This document shows positions 1 to 8,688 of a stretch of 64,000 bases of DNA, one piece after another (within the stretch, counting starts at the first letter, position 1; every line of letters begins with the position of its first letter). The stretch is from Kordiimonas sp. SCSIO 12610 (GTDB lineage Bacteria; Pseudomonadota; Alphaproteobacteria; Sphingomonadales; Kordiimonadaceae), in contig NZ_CP073747.1 of NCBI RefSeq assembly GCF_024398015.1, positions 2,725,001 to 2,789,000 on the forward strand, written 5' to 3'. Below the pieces are notes generated by a model. It saw only the letters and a program-made list of their open reading frames with translations, had not been told where the DNA came from and searched no databases. Made by a program: the position numbers and the translations under genes.

Positions 1-102
1 CGTATCGCAGCGCCCATGGTTGGCGGTATGATTACAGCAACGGTTTTGACCCTTATTGTTATACCAGCAGTGTTTTACCTCTGGATGGATAAGTCCCGAT
101 AA
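1..102 (+). CDS. RND efflux pump, inner-membrane subunit, C-terminal end (partial)
   Basis: Only the last 33 codons and the stop are in the window; the frame is open from base 1. The peptide starts with RIAAPMVGGM and ends in a hydrophobic helix with IPAVFYLW followed by a basic tail. This matches the last transmembrane helix of heavy-metal-type RND pumps (CusA/CzcA group), which export cations from periplasm or cytoplasm through a tripartite complex. The rest of the gene and any adaptor lie to the left. The family is fairly clear; the substrate cannot be told. Confidence 0.7.
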   Translation, partial: RIAAPMVGGMITATVLTLIVIPAVFYLWMDKSR

Positions 103-162
103 AACGTTGGTATAATTATGCTAATATATTGAGATTATCCAATTCTCGGTAATGATTCATAC

Positions 163-644
163 CCGTTTTCCACGGTCACTTTGTAATGTTGAGGTCCTGC
201 TCCATGAGCACGGTATCGAGTTTTATCACGAAAGCATCCGTCTTTGGGTTGAGTGACTTGAACACTGTTCACAGGCAAAATTCGGGATCAAAGGTCGAGC
301 TATATATGAAAGCTGACACAGTGGAAATGGCGAGACGCCCTACATGTTGCAAACCGTTGATCATGTTGGTGAGGCGCTGGCAGCTTATGTCACAAAGAAA
401 CGTGATAAAGCTCCAGCTTTGAAACCTATCAAAAAAACCGTGAAACGATATTGATCACATCAACCGTAATCACAGACAAGCTTGATATATGGTGTCGAAC
501 AGAGAACGACAAATAAATAACCGCACTACTTTTAAGCAATACCGTTCCGAAGTTCTTTCGGTTTGGCGTCAACTTGCTGAATTCTTTACATGTAAATCAT
601 GGCTTACAGTGTAATTCGAGACTGATGGGCATTAAACTGACAGC
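163..644 (+). mobile_element. Decayed IS6-family element, copy 1 (transposase remnant)
   Basis: Read on the + strand from about 163, the translation gives RSLCNVEVLLHEHGIEFYHE, then IRLWVE and a stop. It then gives a block with LQTVDHVGEALAAYVTKKRD and, after a deletion, NNRTTFKQYRSEVLSVW. These are successive blocks of IS6-family DDE transposases (helix-turn-helix, catalytic core, C-terminus), broken by in-frame stops and an internal deletion. Bases about 515-644 match 11253-11388 closely, including the final attaaactgacagc, which probably marks the old right end. The element cannot be active. Confidence 0.75.
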
Positions 645-661
645 TTCGATTAACTGTGCCT

Positions 662-1891
662 TCACCTAAGTTTTCCCAAAACAACTGTATGAATGTCAGC
701 GAACTGATATTCGGGATTCGATTGCTTTAAATTTTCAATCTCTCTCAGTATCATGGCCTTACCATATACATAGGTAATGACCTGAACAGGCCAATTGTGA
801 ATACGGGCAATTTCACGGTCCATAATATCTTGTTGTGAAGGAATATAGTGCATCCATACACTACGCGCCTGTTCATCCGACCAACCTTCAAAATGAATAC
901 CAATGTCTAAAAGAACCCGTACAGCCCGCATTTCCTGCCAATCCAAAGCATACTCGAAACTAGAGCTATCGGTATATAACCCTAGTTCACGCCCCAGTGT
1001 TTCGACATACGCCCCCCATCCTTCTGCAAATACCGTAGACTGCACAACTGAGGGTAAATCACAGGTAGGGTGTTCCTCAAAATAGGAAAACTGGTAGTGA
1101 TGTCCGGGGTTGGCTTCATGGAGGTAGAGCCAATCCATATGTTTTTCCGGTAAGGTATCCGATGATAAATGATAGGTAAATTGTTTCATGGCTCCATTAT
1201 AAAAACCCGGAGCAGGAAAGCTTTTTGGTAAATTCGACTTAACAATCTTAATCTGCTCGGGAACAAAGTTTTTAACAATTACTTCCTGTAAGTTTTGCCT
1301 GACTATTCTGTCGCGCTTCTTAAAAGCTGCGAGTATGGCTGCGTGATCATTGCCAGAGAATTCTTTGTTATTTTCGGCGAGACCAAGTGCGTTAATCCGG
1401 GACCGCTTTATCTCAGCATCACGCAGTTCATTATAAGCGATCGCCTTCAAATCGTCAGTTGAAATATCAGACATCAACCAGCTTTTCAGCCAGTGCAAAT
1501 ACCAATCTTTTCCATGTCCAAGCGCAGCAAATTGGCCTGAATAATGGCCTTTATTCTGCGCAACTTTATTCGTCAATTCAATGCGATCTAGGGCCAGCTG
1601 TGTAATGTATTTCATATCAGCCAACAAATCTCTACGACACTGACTACCTTGCGCCTCATACCGTTTTAGTCTGGATAGGTAGATCTTCAGTTTGTCACTG
1701 GCTTCTTTTCCAACCGGCTCCATCGCATACCAGAAGTTACCAAAATCCATCGGAACCGTTAAAGAAACGTAACGATCAAATTGATTGCGTAGTGTTTCCA
1801 GCTCATCAGCGAGTGATGGTGACACCGACACAGAAAAAGAGAATAAAAGACTAATGAGAGGTTTCTTGAAGTATGCGTTAAATGAAATCAT
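662..1891 (-). CDS. DUF885 family secreted metallopeptidase-like protein
   Basis: The 409-residue product has an N-terminal signal peptide (about residues 1-28, ending near SLADE), so it should be periplasmic or exported. The zinc-peptidase-like motif HEANPGHH lies at residues 258-264 and a likely third ligand, E290 in AEGWGAYVE, follows. This is the DUF885 signature, a family usually described as putative carboxypeptidases. Many DUF885 proteins are nearer 600 residues, so this is a short member. The start overlaps the stop of the upstream AraC gene by 4 bases (ATGA), so the two are translationally coupled. Substrate unknown. Confidence 0.8.
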   Translation of the reverse strand: MISFNAYFKKPLISLLFSFSVSVSPSLADELETLRNQFDRYVSLTVPMDFGNFWYAMEPVGKEASDKLKIYLSRLKRYEAQGSQCRRDLLADMKYITQLALDRIELTNKVAQNKGHYSGQFAALGHGKDWYLHWLKSWLMSDISTDDLKAIAYNELRDAEIKRSRINALGLAENNKEFSGNDHAAILAAFKKRDRIVRQNLQEVIVKNFVPEQIKIVKSNLPKSFPAPGFYNGAMKQFTYHLSSDTLPEKHMDWLYLHEANPGHHYQFSYFEEHPTCDLPSVVQSTVFAEGWGAYVETLGRELGLYTDSSSFEYALDWQEMRAVRVLLDIGIHFEGWSDEQARSVWMHYIPSQQDIMDREIARIHNWPVQVITYVYGKAMILREIENLKQSNPEYQFADIHTVVLGKLR

Positions 1892-3132
1892 CTTTGTACT
1901 ATGGCCTTAGTCTGGCGTTTTTTATACTGCGACGCGGTACATTGCATTTGTTCTTTAAAAGCTTTGTTAAATGTTACACGATTTGAAAATCCAGCCTCTA
2001 ATGCAACACGTTCAATAGGCCAGTTTATTGTCTCATCTTCAAGGAGTGAGGCGGCATGCTGGACACGATAACTATTAACCAGCTTATAAAAGTTCGTATT
2101 CATCCCCTGATTGATCACCTGTGACACCATATGTGACTTCATATCTATATGCTTTGCCAGATCTGTCAGGGTAAGTTTGTCATTTAAGTAGAGTTTTTCC
2201 TCTTCCAGCGCTGCTTCTATCATCTGAGCGATTTCATCACTTGTGCTCTCAGGTAGAGCAGAATGAAGATACTTTACCTTGCCATTGTTAAGGTGTGACG
2301 GCTCTTGTCTAAAATCTCTTACGCCGTCCATTTCGGTGATCAGGCGCTCTTCCTTGGTAAAGATAATATTTGGATAACTCAGTCCGGTAAAACCCATTCC
2401 AAGGACAATAATAGCAATAAACAACAACCATACCTGGCTGACTTGGTTTAAGGTGCCCAATCCGGCATACTGTTGCCCTAAAAAGAGGCTGACCCAAACT
2501 GATTCCAAGAGAACGAACGCCACTGCCAGCATCCTCAGTTGCTTGAGGATGTCACGACTATTGTCAGAACGAATATGCTGAACCGACCTTGCAAACACTG
2601 TCAGACCGTTCCAGCTGAGGTACAAATAGATTGCCAAATGTATTTTGACGGCCACCAGTATCAAAACAGTTTGGACAGGGAGTAAGCCGTTGCCGCCGAC
2701 ATTGGCAGCAAATCCATCATACATGGCTACCTTTGACGCCAAAGGCCTGAAAACAGCACCGGTATTGAAATAAAGCCAGAAGGTGATCCAGGGTAGCAGG
2801 TGCAAGAGCCATAAGGGTCGCGAAAACGACAGCTGTCCAGTCATTTTACGCACATACGCATAAAAGACAGGCCCCAACACCAAGACCATCAAGGGCATCA
2901 AATTCATCAGGTGTGCAGCATAGCGATATAGTCCAGAATACTCAGATCCTGCCTCGAACATTTTGTAAGCCAAAATAGCAATAACAAGCGAGAGTAACTT
3001 CCCGGACCCACCAGTCTCTGTTTTGCGCCATAATACGACTGACAGCATGAACGCATGGCTAAAAGCGATGAAATATAGAACACTGAGGAATATGGGGTTC
3101 ATAGGGTACGTATCTGCTTGTCCGATTTGCAT
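1888..3132 (-). CDS. Membrane-anchored AraC-family transcriptional regulator
   Basis: The 414-residue protein begins with about seven hydrophobic helices (residues about 10-270) and ends with an AraC-type double helix-turn-helix (about 305-410), recognisable from LTDLAKHIDMKSHMVSQVIN and VALEAGFSNRVTFNKAFKEQ. This layout is that of a one-component membrane sensor that binds DNA from the inner face of the membrane. It is upstream of, and overlaps, the DUF885 gene, and is divergent from the aspartyl protease/PDZ-hydrolase pair, so both are plausible targets. A second Met at residue 11 (position 3102) is an alternative start; neither has a clear ribosome site. Confidence 0.85.
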   Translation of the reverse strand: MQIGQADTYPMNPIFLSVLYFIAFSHAFMLSVVLWRKTETGGSGKLLSLVIAILAYKMFEAGSEYSGLYRYAAHLMNLMPLMVLVLGPVFYAYVRKMTGQLSFSRPLWLLHLLPWITFWLYFNTGAVFRPLASKVAMYDGFAANVGGNGLLPVQTVLILVAVKIHLAIYLYLSWNGLTVFARSVQHIRSDNSRDILKQLRMLAVAFVLLESVWVSLFLGQQYAGLGTLNQVSQVWLLFIAIIVLGMGFTGLSYPNIIFTKEERLITEMDGVRDFRQEPSHLNNGKVKYLHSALPESTSDEIAQMIEAALEEEKLYLNDKLTLTDLAKHIDMKSHMVSQVINQGMNTNFYKLVNSYRVQHAASLLEDETINWPIERVALEAGFSNRVTFNKAFKEQMQCTASQYKKRQTKAIVQR

Positions 3133-3257
3133 TAACTTGATCAGGGCTTATCTTTACCGGAAAAGAGGAACTCCTTTGTAAACCTCCATCCAGATTATCA
3201 AACATCATCACAATTCTCCTTTACTTAACACTAAACAAGAAAGGTGAGGAATGAATC
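3133..3257. promoter_or_regulatory. Divergent intergenic region between the AraC and aspartyl protease genes
   Basis: This 125-base gap separates divergent transcription units and must hold both promoters. The sequence GGTGAGGA at 3243-3250 is a good ribosome-binding site for the GTG start at 3258 (7-base spacing). The ATG at 3251 is out of frame and too close to it. No operator repeat could be assigned. Confidence 0.5.
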
Positions 3258-4142
3258 GTGAATAAATCTAAAATGGCTCTTTTCTGCGGGCTAGTATTTT
3301 CTTTATGCCAGTCTGCTATTGCAGCCCCAGAAATTATAAAGGTCACACACCTTCAAAACCGGCCAACCATCATGGCACGTATCAATGCTTCTGATCCCAT
3401 GTTGTTTGTTCTTGATACAGGCTTTGGCGGCAAAGTAATGCTGGATAATGCCATTGCGGAAAAACTGGGACTGAAACATATAAGAACACGCACGGTCAAC
3501 AACATGGGCATGGGGGATTTTACCTTTGAACAATATGAAGGTGGTGCTGTTCAGGTGTCTTCTATCTCAATCACTGTTGACACGTTTGAGGCGCAGAAAG
3601 GCCTGGATCAATTCATGGCTCAGCTGGGCGAAGATGAGCTCGGCAATAAACCCGTGGGCGTTGTGTCACCATGGCAACTGACCAAAGGGACCATTTCATT
3701 CAATAGTGATCTGACATCAATTGAAGTAAACGACCATGGACGCCTGGAAGCAACCGATGCTGATGTTTTGCCCTATAGCTTTGCTAGTGGCCTTCCGTCT
3801 TTTAAAGCAAATATTAACGGCAAAACCTATACCGCACACATTGATACAGGGTCCCCAGCGCCCCTGATTATTCCAGCAAGATTTATGGATGAATTTGACC
3901 TTCTGGAAGAACCTGTAGAACGCGGCGAGGCAAGAACAGTAGGAATGCAGCATAAAATGTGGACGGCCAAACTTTCGGGCAAGGTGAGATTGGGGTCCTA
4001 TATACTTCAAGACCCAACCGTACTGTTCGTTGAGAGGATGCCTGCAATCAACATTGGCCTGAGAGCGTTAAAAGATGGCAGCGTGATTATTGACCCCGAC
4101 AATGAGCTCATAAAATTTACCCATAACAGCAATAAGAACTAA
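3258..4142 (+). CDS. Secreted retropepsin-like aspartyl protease
   Basis: The product has 294 residues with a signal peptide (about 1-22, cleavage near IAAPE). It carries two aspartyl-protease motifs, LDTGFGG (D53) and IDTGSPAP (D196), so both lobes' catalytic aspartates appear within one chain, as in pepsin-like or fused retropepsin proteins. It probably acts in the periplasm. The start is GTG, supported by GGTGAGGA seven bases upstream. It is followed after 12 bases by the PDZ-hydrolase gene and probably shares its transcript. Substrate unknown; the family call is good. Confidence 0.8.
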   Translation: MNKSKMALFCGLVFSLCQSAIAAPEIIKVTHLQNRPTIMARINASDPMLFVLDTGFGGKVMLDNAIAEKLGLKHIRTRTVNNMGMGDFTFEQYEGGAVQVSSISITVDTFEAQKGLDQFMAQLGEDELGNKPVGVVSPWQLTKGTISFNSDLTSIEVNDHGRLEATDADVLPYSFASGLPSFKANINGKTYTAHIDTGSPAPLIIPARFMDEFDLLEEPVERGEARTVGMQHKMWTAKLSGKVRLGSYILQDPTVLFVERMPAINIGLRALKDGSVIIDPDNELIKFTHNSNKN

Positions 4143-4154
4143 AGAGGCAGCGAG

Positions 4155-5525
4155 ATGATAAAAACACACTCTCTCATCGTTATGATTATCCTGATAATAA
4201 CTTCGACTTTACAGGCAGATGATAAACTACAACGAAGTGCTTTTTTAGGCCTTGCCCCGACAAACCCGGGGCCAGGCGGTGAGGTAATCGTCCAGAATTT
4301 ATTCCCTTCAGGTACGGCTCAGGCTTTGGCCATACAGACAGGAGATAAGTTAATATCGGTGAACGGTCAGAAAATAACAGATTTTCCATCGCTGATTCCA
4401 GTTTTACGCAATATTTATGAGGACTCTGACATTTCAGTAGAGGTCATAAGAGCTGGCGAAACTTTAACATTAGCCGCCAAGGCGCAGGGACGCCCCAAAG
4501 AAACTGGAGACGGTTTTTCTGTAGAGTACTCACAGTTCAATTGGCAGGAAAACAGAATAAGAACTATTACCTACACTCCAGACCAACCGAGATCAGATGG
4601 TGCAGCAGTTATGTATATTCAAGGATATACATGTGGTTCAATTGACTATGGAATGGTTCCAGACCTAACCCTGAACCAACTATTGGCGACGTATGCCAAG
4701 GCCGGCTTTAAGGTTATGAAAATGGAAAAGCCCAGTGTCGGTGACAGCGAGGGCCAACTAGACTGTATGCAGATTGACTTCTCAACAGAAAACATGGCTT
4801 TTTTAGCTGGTCTTAAACATTTCAAAACCCATGAGGGCGTCAACGAGGATAACGTCTTTATCTTTGGTCATTCGCTAGGTGTTCTGCATGCTGCTTTTAT
4901 TGCAGAAAAAGGCTTGGCAAAAGGAGTGATGGGGTATGGCGGCGTTGTAAAGCCGTGGAACGATTACATGAGGGATATTTTCACAAAACAAGCTGTAAAA
5001 TATTTTGGCACGACCAAAGCCCAGGCTACGGAAAACATGAAATCCATTGGACCTTTCCTAAAGGACTGGTTGGAAACGGACAAACCATGGTCAGATGTTT
5101 TAAAAACTGAACATGCAAAAGCTGTTCAGTCCGCTAACCTTATCGCAATGAACGGGGATTTAATCATGGATCGCCATTACAGTTTTTTCCGTGATACCAG
5201 TCGTTTTGATTTCCGTAAGCTATGGGCTGGCAGCAAAAGTCATGTTCTTATGATGCATGGCACCTATGACATACAAACTGTGGAAAGTGGGTGGCAGCAC
5301 GAAATTGCTCAAATCGTCAATGATCAACAGCGTGTTTCAGCTAAAGCTTTAACGTTCGAGCGTACAGAACATGCCCTTATGCAATATCCAGATCTGCAAA
5401 GCTTATTAAGTGCCATGGAAAATCGCAGCAACAATGCTGGAAACCCGGGCGAAAAATACAATCCCGACATAGCAAAAGCATCCTTAAAATGGATGCAGGG
5501 AATTTTATCAGACCACTCTCGATAA
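4155..5525 (+). CDS. Secreted PDZ-domain alpha/beta hydrolase
   Basis: The 456-residue protein has a signal peptide (about 1-21, ending LQADDK), a PDZ domain (about 28-110, with the TGDKLISVNGQKI segment), then an alpha/beta-hydrolase domain (about 125-450). The nucleophile elbow is GHSLG (S240); likely partners are D372 in GTYDIQ and H406 in RTEHAL. A PDZ domain fused to a serine hydrolase suggests that it binds a protein or peptide C-terminus and cleaves an ester or peptide, but the substrate is unknown. It lies just downstream of the aspartyl protease, forming a two-gene exported-hydrolase operon. Confidence 0.8.
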   Translation: MIKTHSLIVMIILIITSTLQADDKLQRSAFLGLAPTNPGPGGEVIVQNLFPSGTAQALAIQTGDKLISVNGQKITDFPSLIPVLRNIYEDSDISVEVIRAGETLTLAAKAQGRPKETGDGFSVEYSQFNWQENRIRTITYTPDQPRSDGAAVMYIQGYTCGSIDYGMVPDLTLNQLLATYAKAGFKVMKMEKPSVGDSEGQLDCMQIDFSTENMAFLAGLKHFKTHEGVNEDNVFIFGHSLGVLHAAFIAEKGLAKGVMGYGGVVKPWNDYMRDIFTKQAVKYFGTTKAQATENMKSIGPFLKDWLETDKPWSDVLKTEHAKAVQSANLIAMNGDLIMDRHYSFFRDTSRFDFRKLWAGSKSHVLMMHGTYDIQTVESGWQHEIAQIVNDQQRVSAKALTFERTEHALMQYPDLQSLLSAMENRSNNAGNPGEKYNPDIAKASLKWMQGILSDHSR

Positions 5526-5916
5526 CACTCTTGTCCTTGGAGGGCCTCGCTCCTCCTTGCTATCGATCTCGCCACAATGCATTCATTTCGCGAGGTACTC
5601 TACCCTCTGCCTGACGCTGCCAGGCAGAGGGAATTTTAAAGTAAACCGGAATGTCGCAAAACACTGCAACCCTACAAAGGTATAGCCACAGTTACTTTAT
5701 CTTTTTCTGCACATGCAAAAGCTCTAGAAACGGTTGACGCTAGTTCTGATGACACCGCTTACCGACAATAACCTTAGCCACGACAGAACGTTTATATATT
5801 CTACACAAATGGCATTCGATTTTTCAGTTATTCAGGTCATTAAGGCCTCAAGAAACGTAATGCAATGATTAAGGGATCATCCATTTTCGGCTTTTTCTTT
5901 TCCGCTCAAAATCTTT
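5526..5916. other. Intergenic region between convergent genes
   Basis: No coding sequence was found in this 391-base stretch between the PDZ-hydrolase gene and the convergent repeat-protein gene. Its only clear structure is the terminator hairpin at 5603-5637. Confidence 0.5.
5603..5637 (+). terminator. Rho-independent terminator after the PDZ-hydrolase gene
   Basis: A perfect 11-bp inverted repeat (ccctctgcctg at 5603-5613, caggcagaggg at 5621-5631) with a 7-base loop is followed by a short T run (5634-5637). It lies 78 bases after the stop at 5525 and would end the aspartyl protease/PDZ-hydrolase transcript. Confidence 0.8.
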
Positions 5917-7146
5917 TTATGATTCTACCGGAGTGCCATCAGCGTGATAATGCTGGGTTTTAACTCGCTCGCCTTTTTCATTATAGGTATGACGAATAAT
6001 CGCAGCCTTATCATAACTATTGAAAACCAGCTTCCCTTCTGCATCAAGAAACCTTTGCTCGATAAGTAATCCATTATCATCATAAAAATATGTGGTAGAA
6101 GAATAACCATCAATGTGGGTTGCAGCATTACCTGAAAAATCAATCAACCGCTTTTCCCTTGGATGAATGCCCTGGTCGTCCCAGATTTGCACCAGCTTGT
6201 GAAAGTTATATCGTCCATTGACCGGTTCATCATTTTCACCCAAAAAAGAGCGCGAGATCATATTGCCATATTGATCATTCTTGATCATCCAGTGTACAGC
6301 GCCCGATGCATGTTTTGTTAACGCACCGCTTTGATCAAAAAAGGTAATCTTTTTAAAATCGGTGGGGTGATTGGTATAAAACTCTCCGGCCGTTTGAGTG
6401 GGGCCTATAGCAGGCTTACCCATAGCATCATAAATCTCCCAGCGTAGGAATTTCCCCATGGTATCGTAATAATAATGGTACTGCGCTGCACCAGACTTCG
6501 ATGCAATCATGCGCCCATTTTCATCTACATTCTGCATAACCCGCAAGTGCCCGCTTGGACCAAATATCATGCGGATGCGTTCAAACTGAAAGCCTGGTCG
6601 ATGGGGCTGCAATTCATCTTTACTATTATAACGACTTTCAATAATGCTGCCGTCCATTTGATGTTGCCACTGATAAGACTCTATCCCCCAACTATTCTGG
6701 ATCGCATTGCCGTGCTTATCAAAAAACTCCAAACGTGTATAACGGCCTTTATCATCTTTTGTGTAAACCTGTTGCCATACTCCCCAACCATTTTTCTGGT
6801 TACCAAACCTGTCAAAAAATGTATGTATTTCCTGATTATTTCTATAAGTGACTTTTGTATGTTCAGCATGAATATACAAAAGTCCTAAGCCATTCCCTAA
6901 CGCCTTAAACTGATTACCTTGCATAACCTTTACGTCTGAAAGGCGATCATATTGATCATATGTCACCTTAAGATTAATCCGTTTCGACGCTGCTTCTTGG
7001 GATATCCCCAGTTCAAATTTCAGGGGTTGAATGGGCGATTCCCAGAAGGGAAAGTCAGCAAAATATGCCACACGTCCCTCTTCTGACTGCACTGATGTTG
7101 CTATCAAAACCAAACCCAGTACCTTAAAAATCAGCACCCTCAGCAT
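5917..7146 (-). CDS. Secreted protein with YD-like degenerate repeats, function unknown
   Basis: This is about 409 residues with a signal peptide (MLRVLIFKVLGLVLIATSVQ). The mature part is made of loosely repeated units of about 40 residues, in which an aromatic-Asp-x-x-Gly turn recurs: FFDRFGNQ, FFDKHGNA, YYDTMGKF, IYDAMGKP, FFDQSGAL, FYDDNGLL, FLDAEGKL. This recalls YD/RHS or MORN-like beta repeats, but no named family is certain. The start at 7146 is chosen because AAGGA lies 7 bases before it; in-frame starts also exist at 7164 and 7203. It may form a unit with the next secreted protein at 7384-7959. Confidence 0.6.
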   Translation of the reverse strand: MLRVLIFKVLGLVLIATSVQSEEGRVAYFADFPFWESPIQPLKFELGISQEAASKRINLKVTYDQYDRLSDVKVMQGNQFKALGNGLGLLYIHAEHTKVTYRNNQEIHTFFDRFGNQKNGWGVWQQVYTKDDKGRYTRLEFFDKHGNAIQNSWGIESYQWQHQMDGSIIESRYNSKDELQPHRPGFQFERIRMIFGPSGHLRVMQNVDENGRMIASKSGAAQYHYYYDTMGKFLRWEIYDAMGKPAIGPTQTAGEFYTNHPTDFKKITFFDQSGALTKHASGAVHWMIKNDQYGNMISRSFLGENDEPVNGRYNFHKLVQIWDDQGIHPREKRLIDFSGNAATHIDGYSSTTYFYDDNGLLIEQRFLDAEGKLVFNSYDKAAIIRHTYNEKGERVKTQHYHADGTPVES

Positions 7147-7383
7147 TTTTCGTTCCTTTGTCATGTGGCCAGTTTCACCTGCAATATCGTAATTCCAAAA
7201 CATGCAGAACTAACTCATCCGAATATCCAATGCGCGAAATCTGAGAGCGTCAACGCCATCACTTTTGAGTCAAAATTACTATTTCGGCGTTGTTTCAGGA
7301 TAGAATAAAAATAGTCCCTGCCCCCCAACCATCATTATCAGGCAGAGAATAAACTGGATGGAATTTACATTTTCTATCTTTTA

Positions 7384-7959
7384 TTAAGAAACTTTAGTGT
7401 AAGTAATCACAAAGTTAGGCGACCAACTTTCTCCATTGTCATCTGTTGACTCTACGGTCATTTGGCGGAGATCACTTTTCAACTCCAGCGTCAATCGAAA
7501 GCCACGCCATTTCCCATCTTCTAACGGAAACAATGTTTGTGATTTCAGGTTCGTCATAACTAGCTTATCGCCGTGAATCTTACCCTCGTAAATGTCCATA
7601 ATACCCCAAACGTCATCGATTGCAGCTTTGCGATACACATCTCGATATTGATCATATGTGATAAAGGAAAGCATATTAAAGCCCCCATTGGCTGCTTTAA
7701 CGGGCTTTTCACTGATAACCATATCCTTGTGATCATACTGAATAGTCACACGGTTCTTAGGGGCCGATGTCCATGTCTTCCCGCCATCCATACTGACCTT
7801 GGTTTCCATCTGCCATTGACCAGCCAATGAATTCAGCTTTTGCATCATCGTATATGGTTTTTCAGATATGGCTGGTCGCACTGCGCTATCCTCAAAAGCA
7901 AATACAGGCTTACTCATAACAGCGAAAAAAACCATCCCCACGGTCCAAAGAATTTTCAT
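7384..7959 (-). CDS. Secreted DUF1579-like protein, function unknown
   Basis: The 191-residue product has a signal peptide (MKILWTVGMVFFAVMSKPVF). The mature part, with LNSLAGQWQMET near its start and a Trp-rich beta pattern ending in ESTDDNGESWS, resembles the DUF1579/lipocalin-like small barrels found beside metabolic genes. The start at 7959 follows GAGG at 6-base spacing; the longer frame from a TTG at 7971 has no such site. The gene reads the same way as the repeat protein 240 bases downstream. Biochemical role unknown. Confidence 0.65.
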   Translation of the reverse strand: MKILWTVGMVFFAVMSKPVFAFEDSAVRPAISEKPYTMMQKLNSLAGQWQMETKVSMDGGKTWTSAPKNRVTIQYDHKDMVISEKPVKAANGGFNMLSFITYDQYRDVYRKAAIDDVWGIMDIYEGKIHGDKLVMTNLKSQTLFPLEDGKWRGFRLTLELKSDLRQMTVESTDDNGESWSPNFVITYTKVS

Positions 7960-8212
7960 AATAAACCTCAAGTCGTTAAAATATATTCAGATCAATATAA
8001 CCAACTATCATTAATGCCTTCCGCCAGTCATTCTGGACGATGGTTTAATCAGCGATAAAACATACCGAATTACTATTTGGCATTACTAATCACCAATATC
8101 TAAATCAATTCATATCCTTATCTGTAAATCTCCATTGAGTTTTACAGATAAGCCAATTTTACACCCTACAGATTGTTTCATCATGAATAACTATAATGAA
8201 GCGAGGAACGCG

Positions 8213-8683
8213 GTGAGAGTTACAATAAATGGTGTGCAAACAGATATTAGCCCCGACATAGACAAAGACATGCCCCTACTGTGGTATGTGCGTGATTTCA
8301 CCAACAATAAAGGCACCAAATTTGGTTGTGGGATCGGACAATGCGGGGCTTGTACTTTACATGTAAATGGTGAAGCAATCAGATCGTGCAGTTATCCGAT
8401 TAGCGCTCTATCATCCGCGGATTCCATCACAACTATTGAGGGGTTGGCAGACGGTAAAGAACTGCATCCAGTGCAACAGGCGTGGAAAGAGTTTGACGTT
8501 CCACAATGTGGATATTGTCAAGGAGGGCAGATGATGGCTGCTGTTGACCTTCTAAGGAAACACCCTCATCCGACCGACGCCATAATAGATGAAAATCACG
8601 ACAATTTGTGCAGGTGTGGCACTTACGATCGCATCCGCAAAGCAATTCACCGCGCTGCTGAACTTATGGCGAAGGGTCACTAG
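8213..8683 (+). CDS. (2Fe-2S)-binding subunit of an aldehyde/isoquinoline oxidoreductase (IorA-like)
   Basis: The product carries the two iron-sulfur clusters of xanthine-dehydrogenase-family enzymes. There is a plant-ferredoxin-type set (FGCGIGQCGACTLHVNG with a later Cys) and a C-terminal helical set (QCGYCQGG, NLCRCGTY). Its length, about 156 residues, is normal for this subunit. It would pass electrons from the molybdenum site of the next gene's product to an external acceptor. The GTG start at 8213 has AGGA at 5-base spacing and gives the usual N-terminus (VRVTINGV); an ATG at 8183 is an alternative. The gap to the large subunit is 5 bases. Confidence 0.9.
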   Translation: MRVTINGVQTDISPDIDKDMPLLWYVRDFTNNKGTKFGCGIGQCGACTLHVNGEAIRSCSYPISALSSADSITTIEGLADGKELHPVQQAWKEFDVPQCGYCQGGQMMAAVDLLRKHPHPTDAIIDENHDNLCRCGTYDRIRKAIHRAAELMAKGH

Positions 8684-8688
8684 TTCTG

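Noticed and set aside
5540-5557. Short GGAGG/CCTCC hairpin before the stronger terminator
   Set aside because: Only five pairs and no T run; the 11-bp hairpin at 5603 explains termination.
6475-6888. 137-codon + strand frame opposite the YD-like repeat gene
   Set aside because: It is antisense to a gene with a clear signal peptide and ribosome site and shows no domain.
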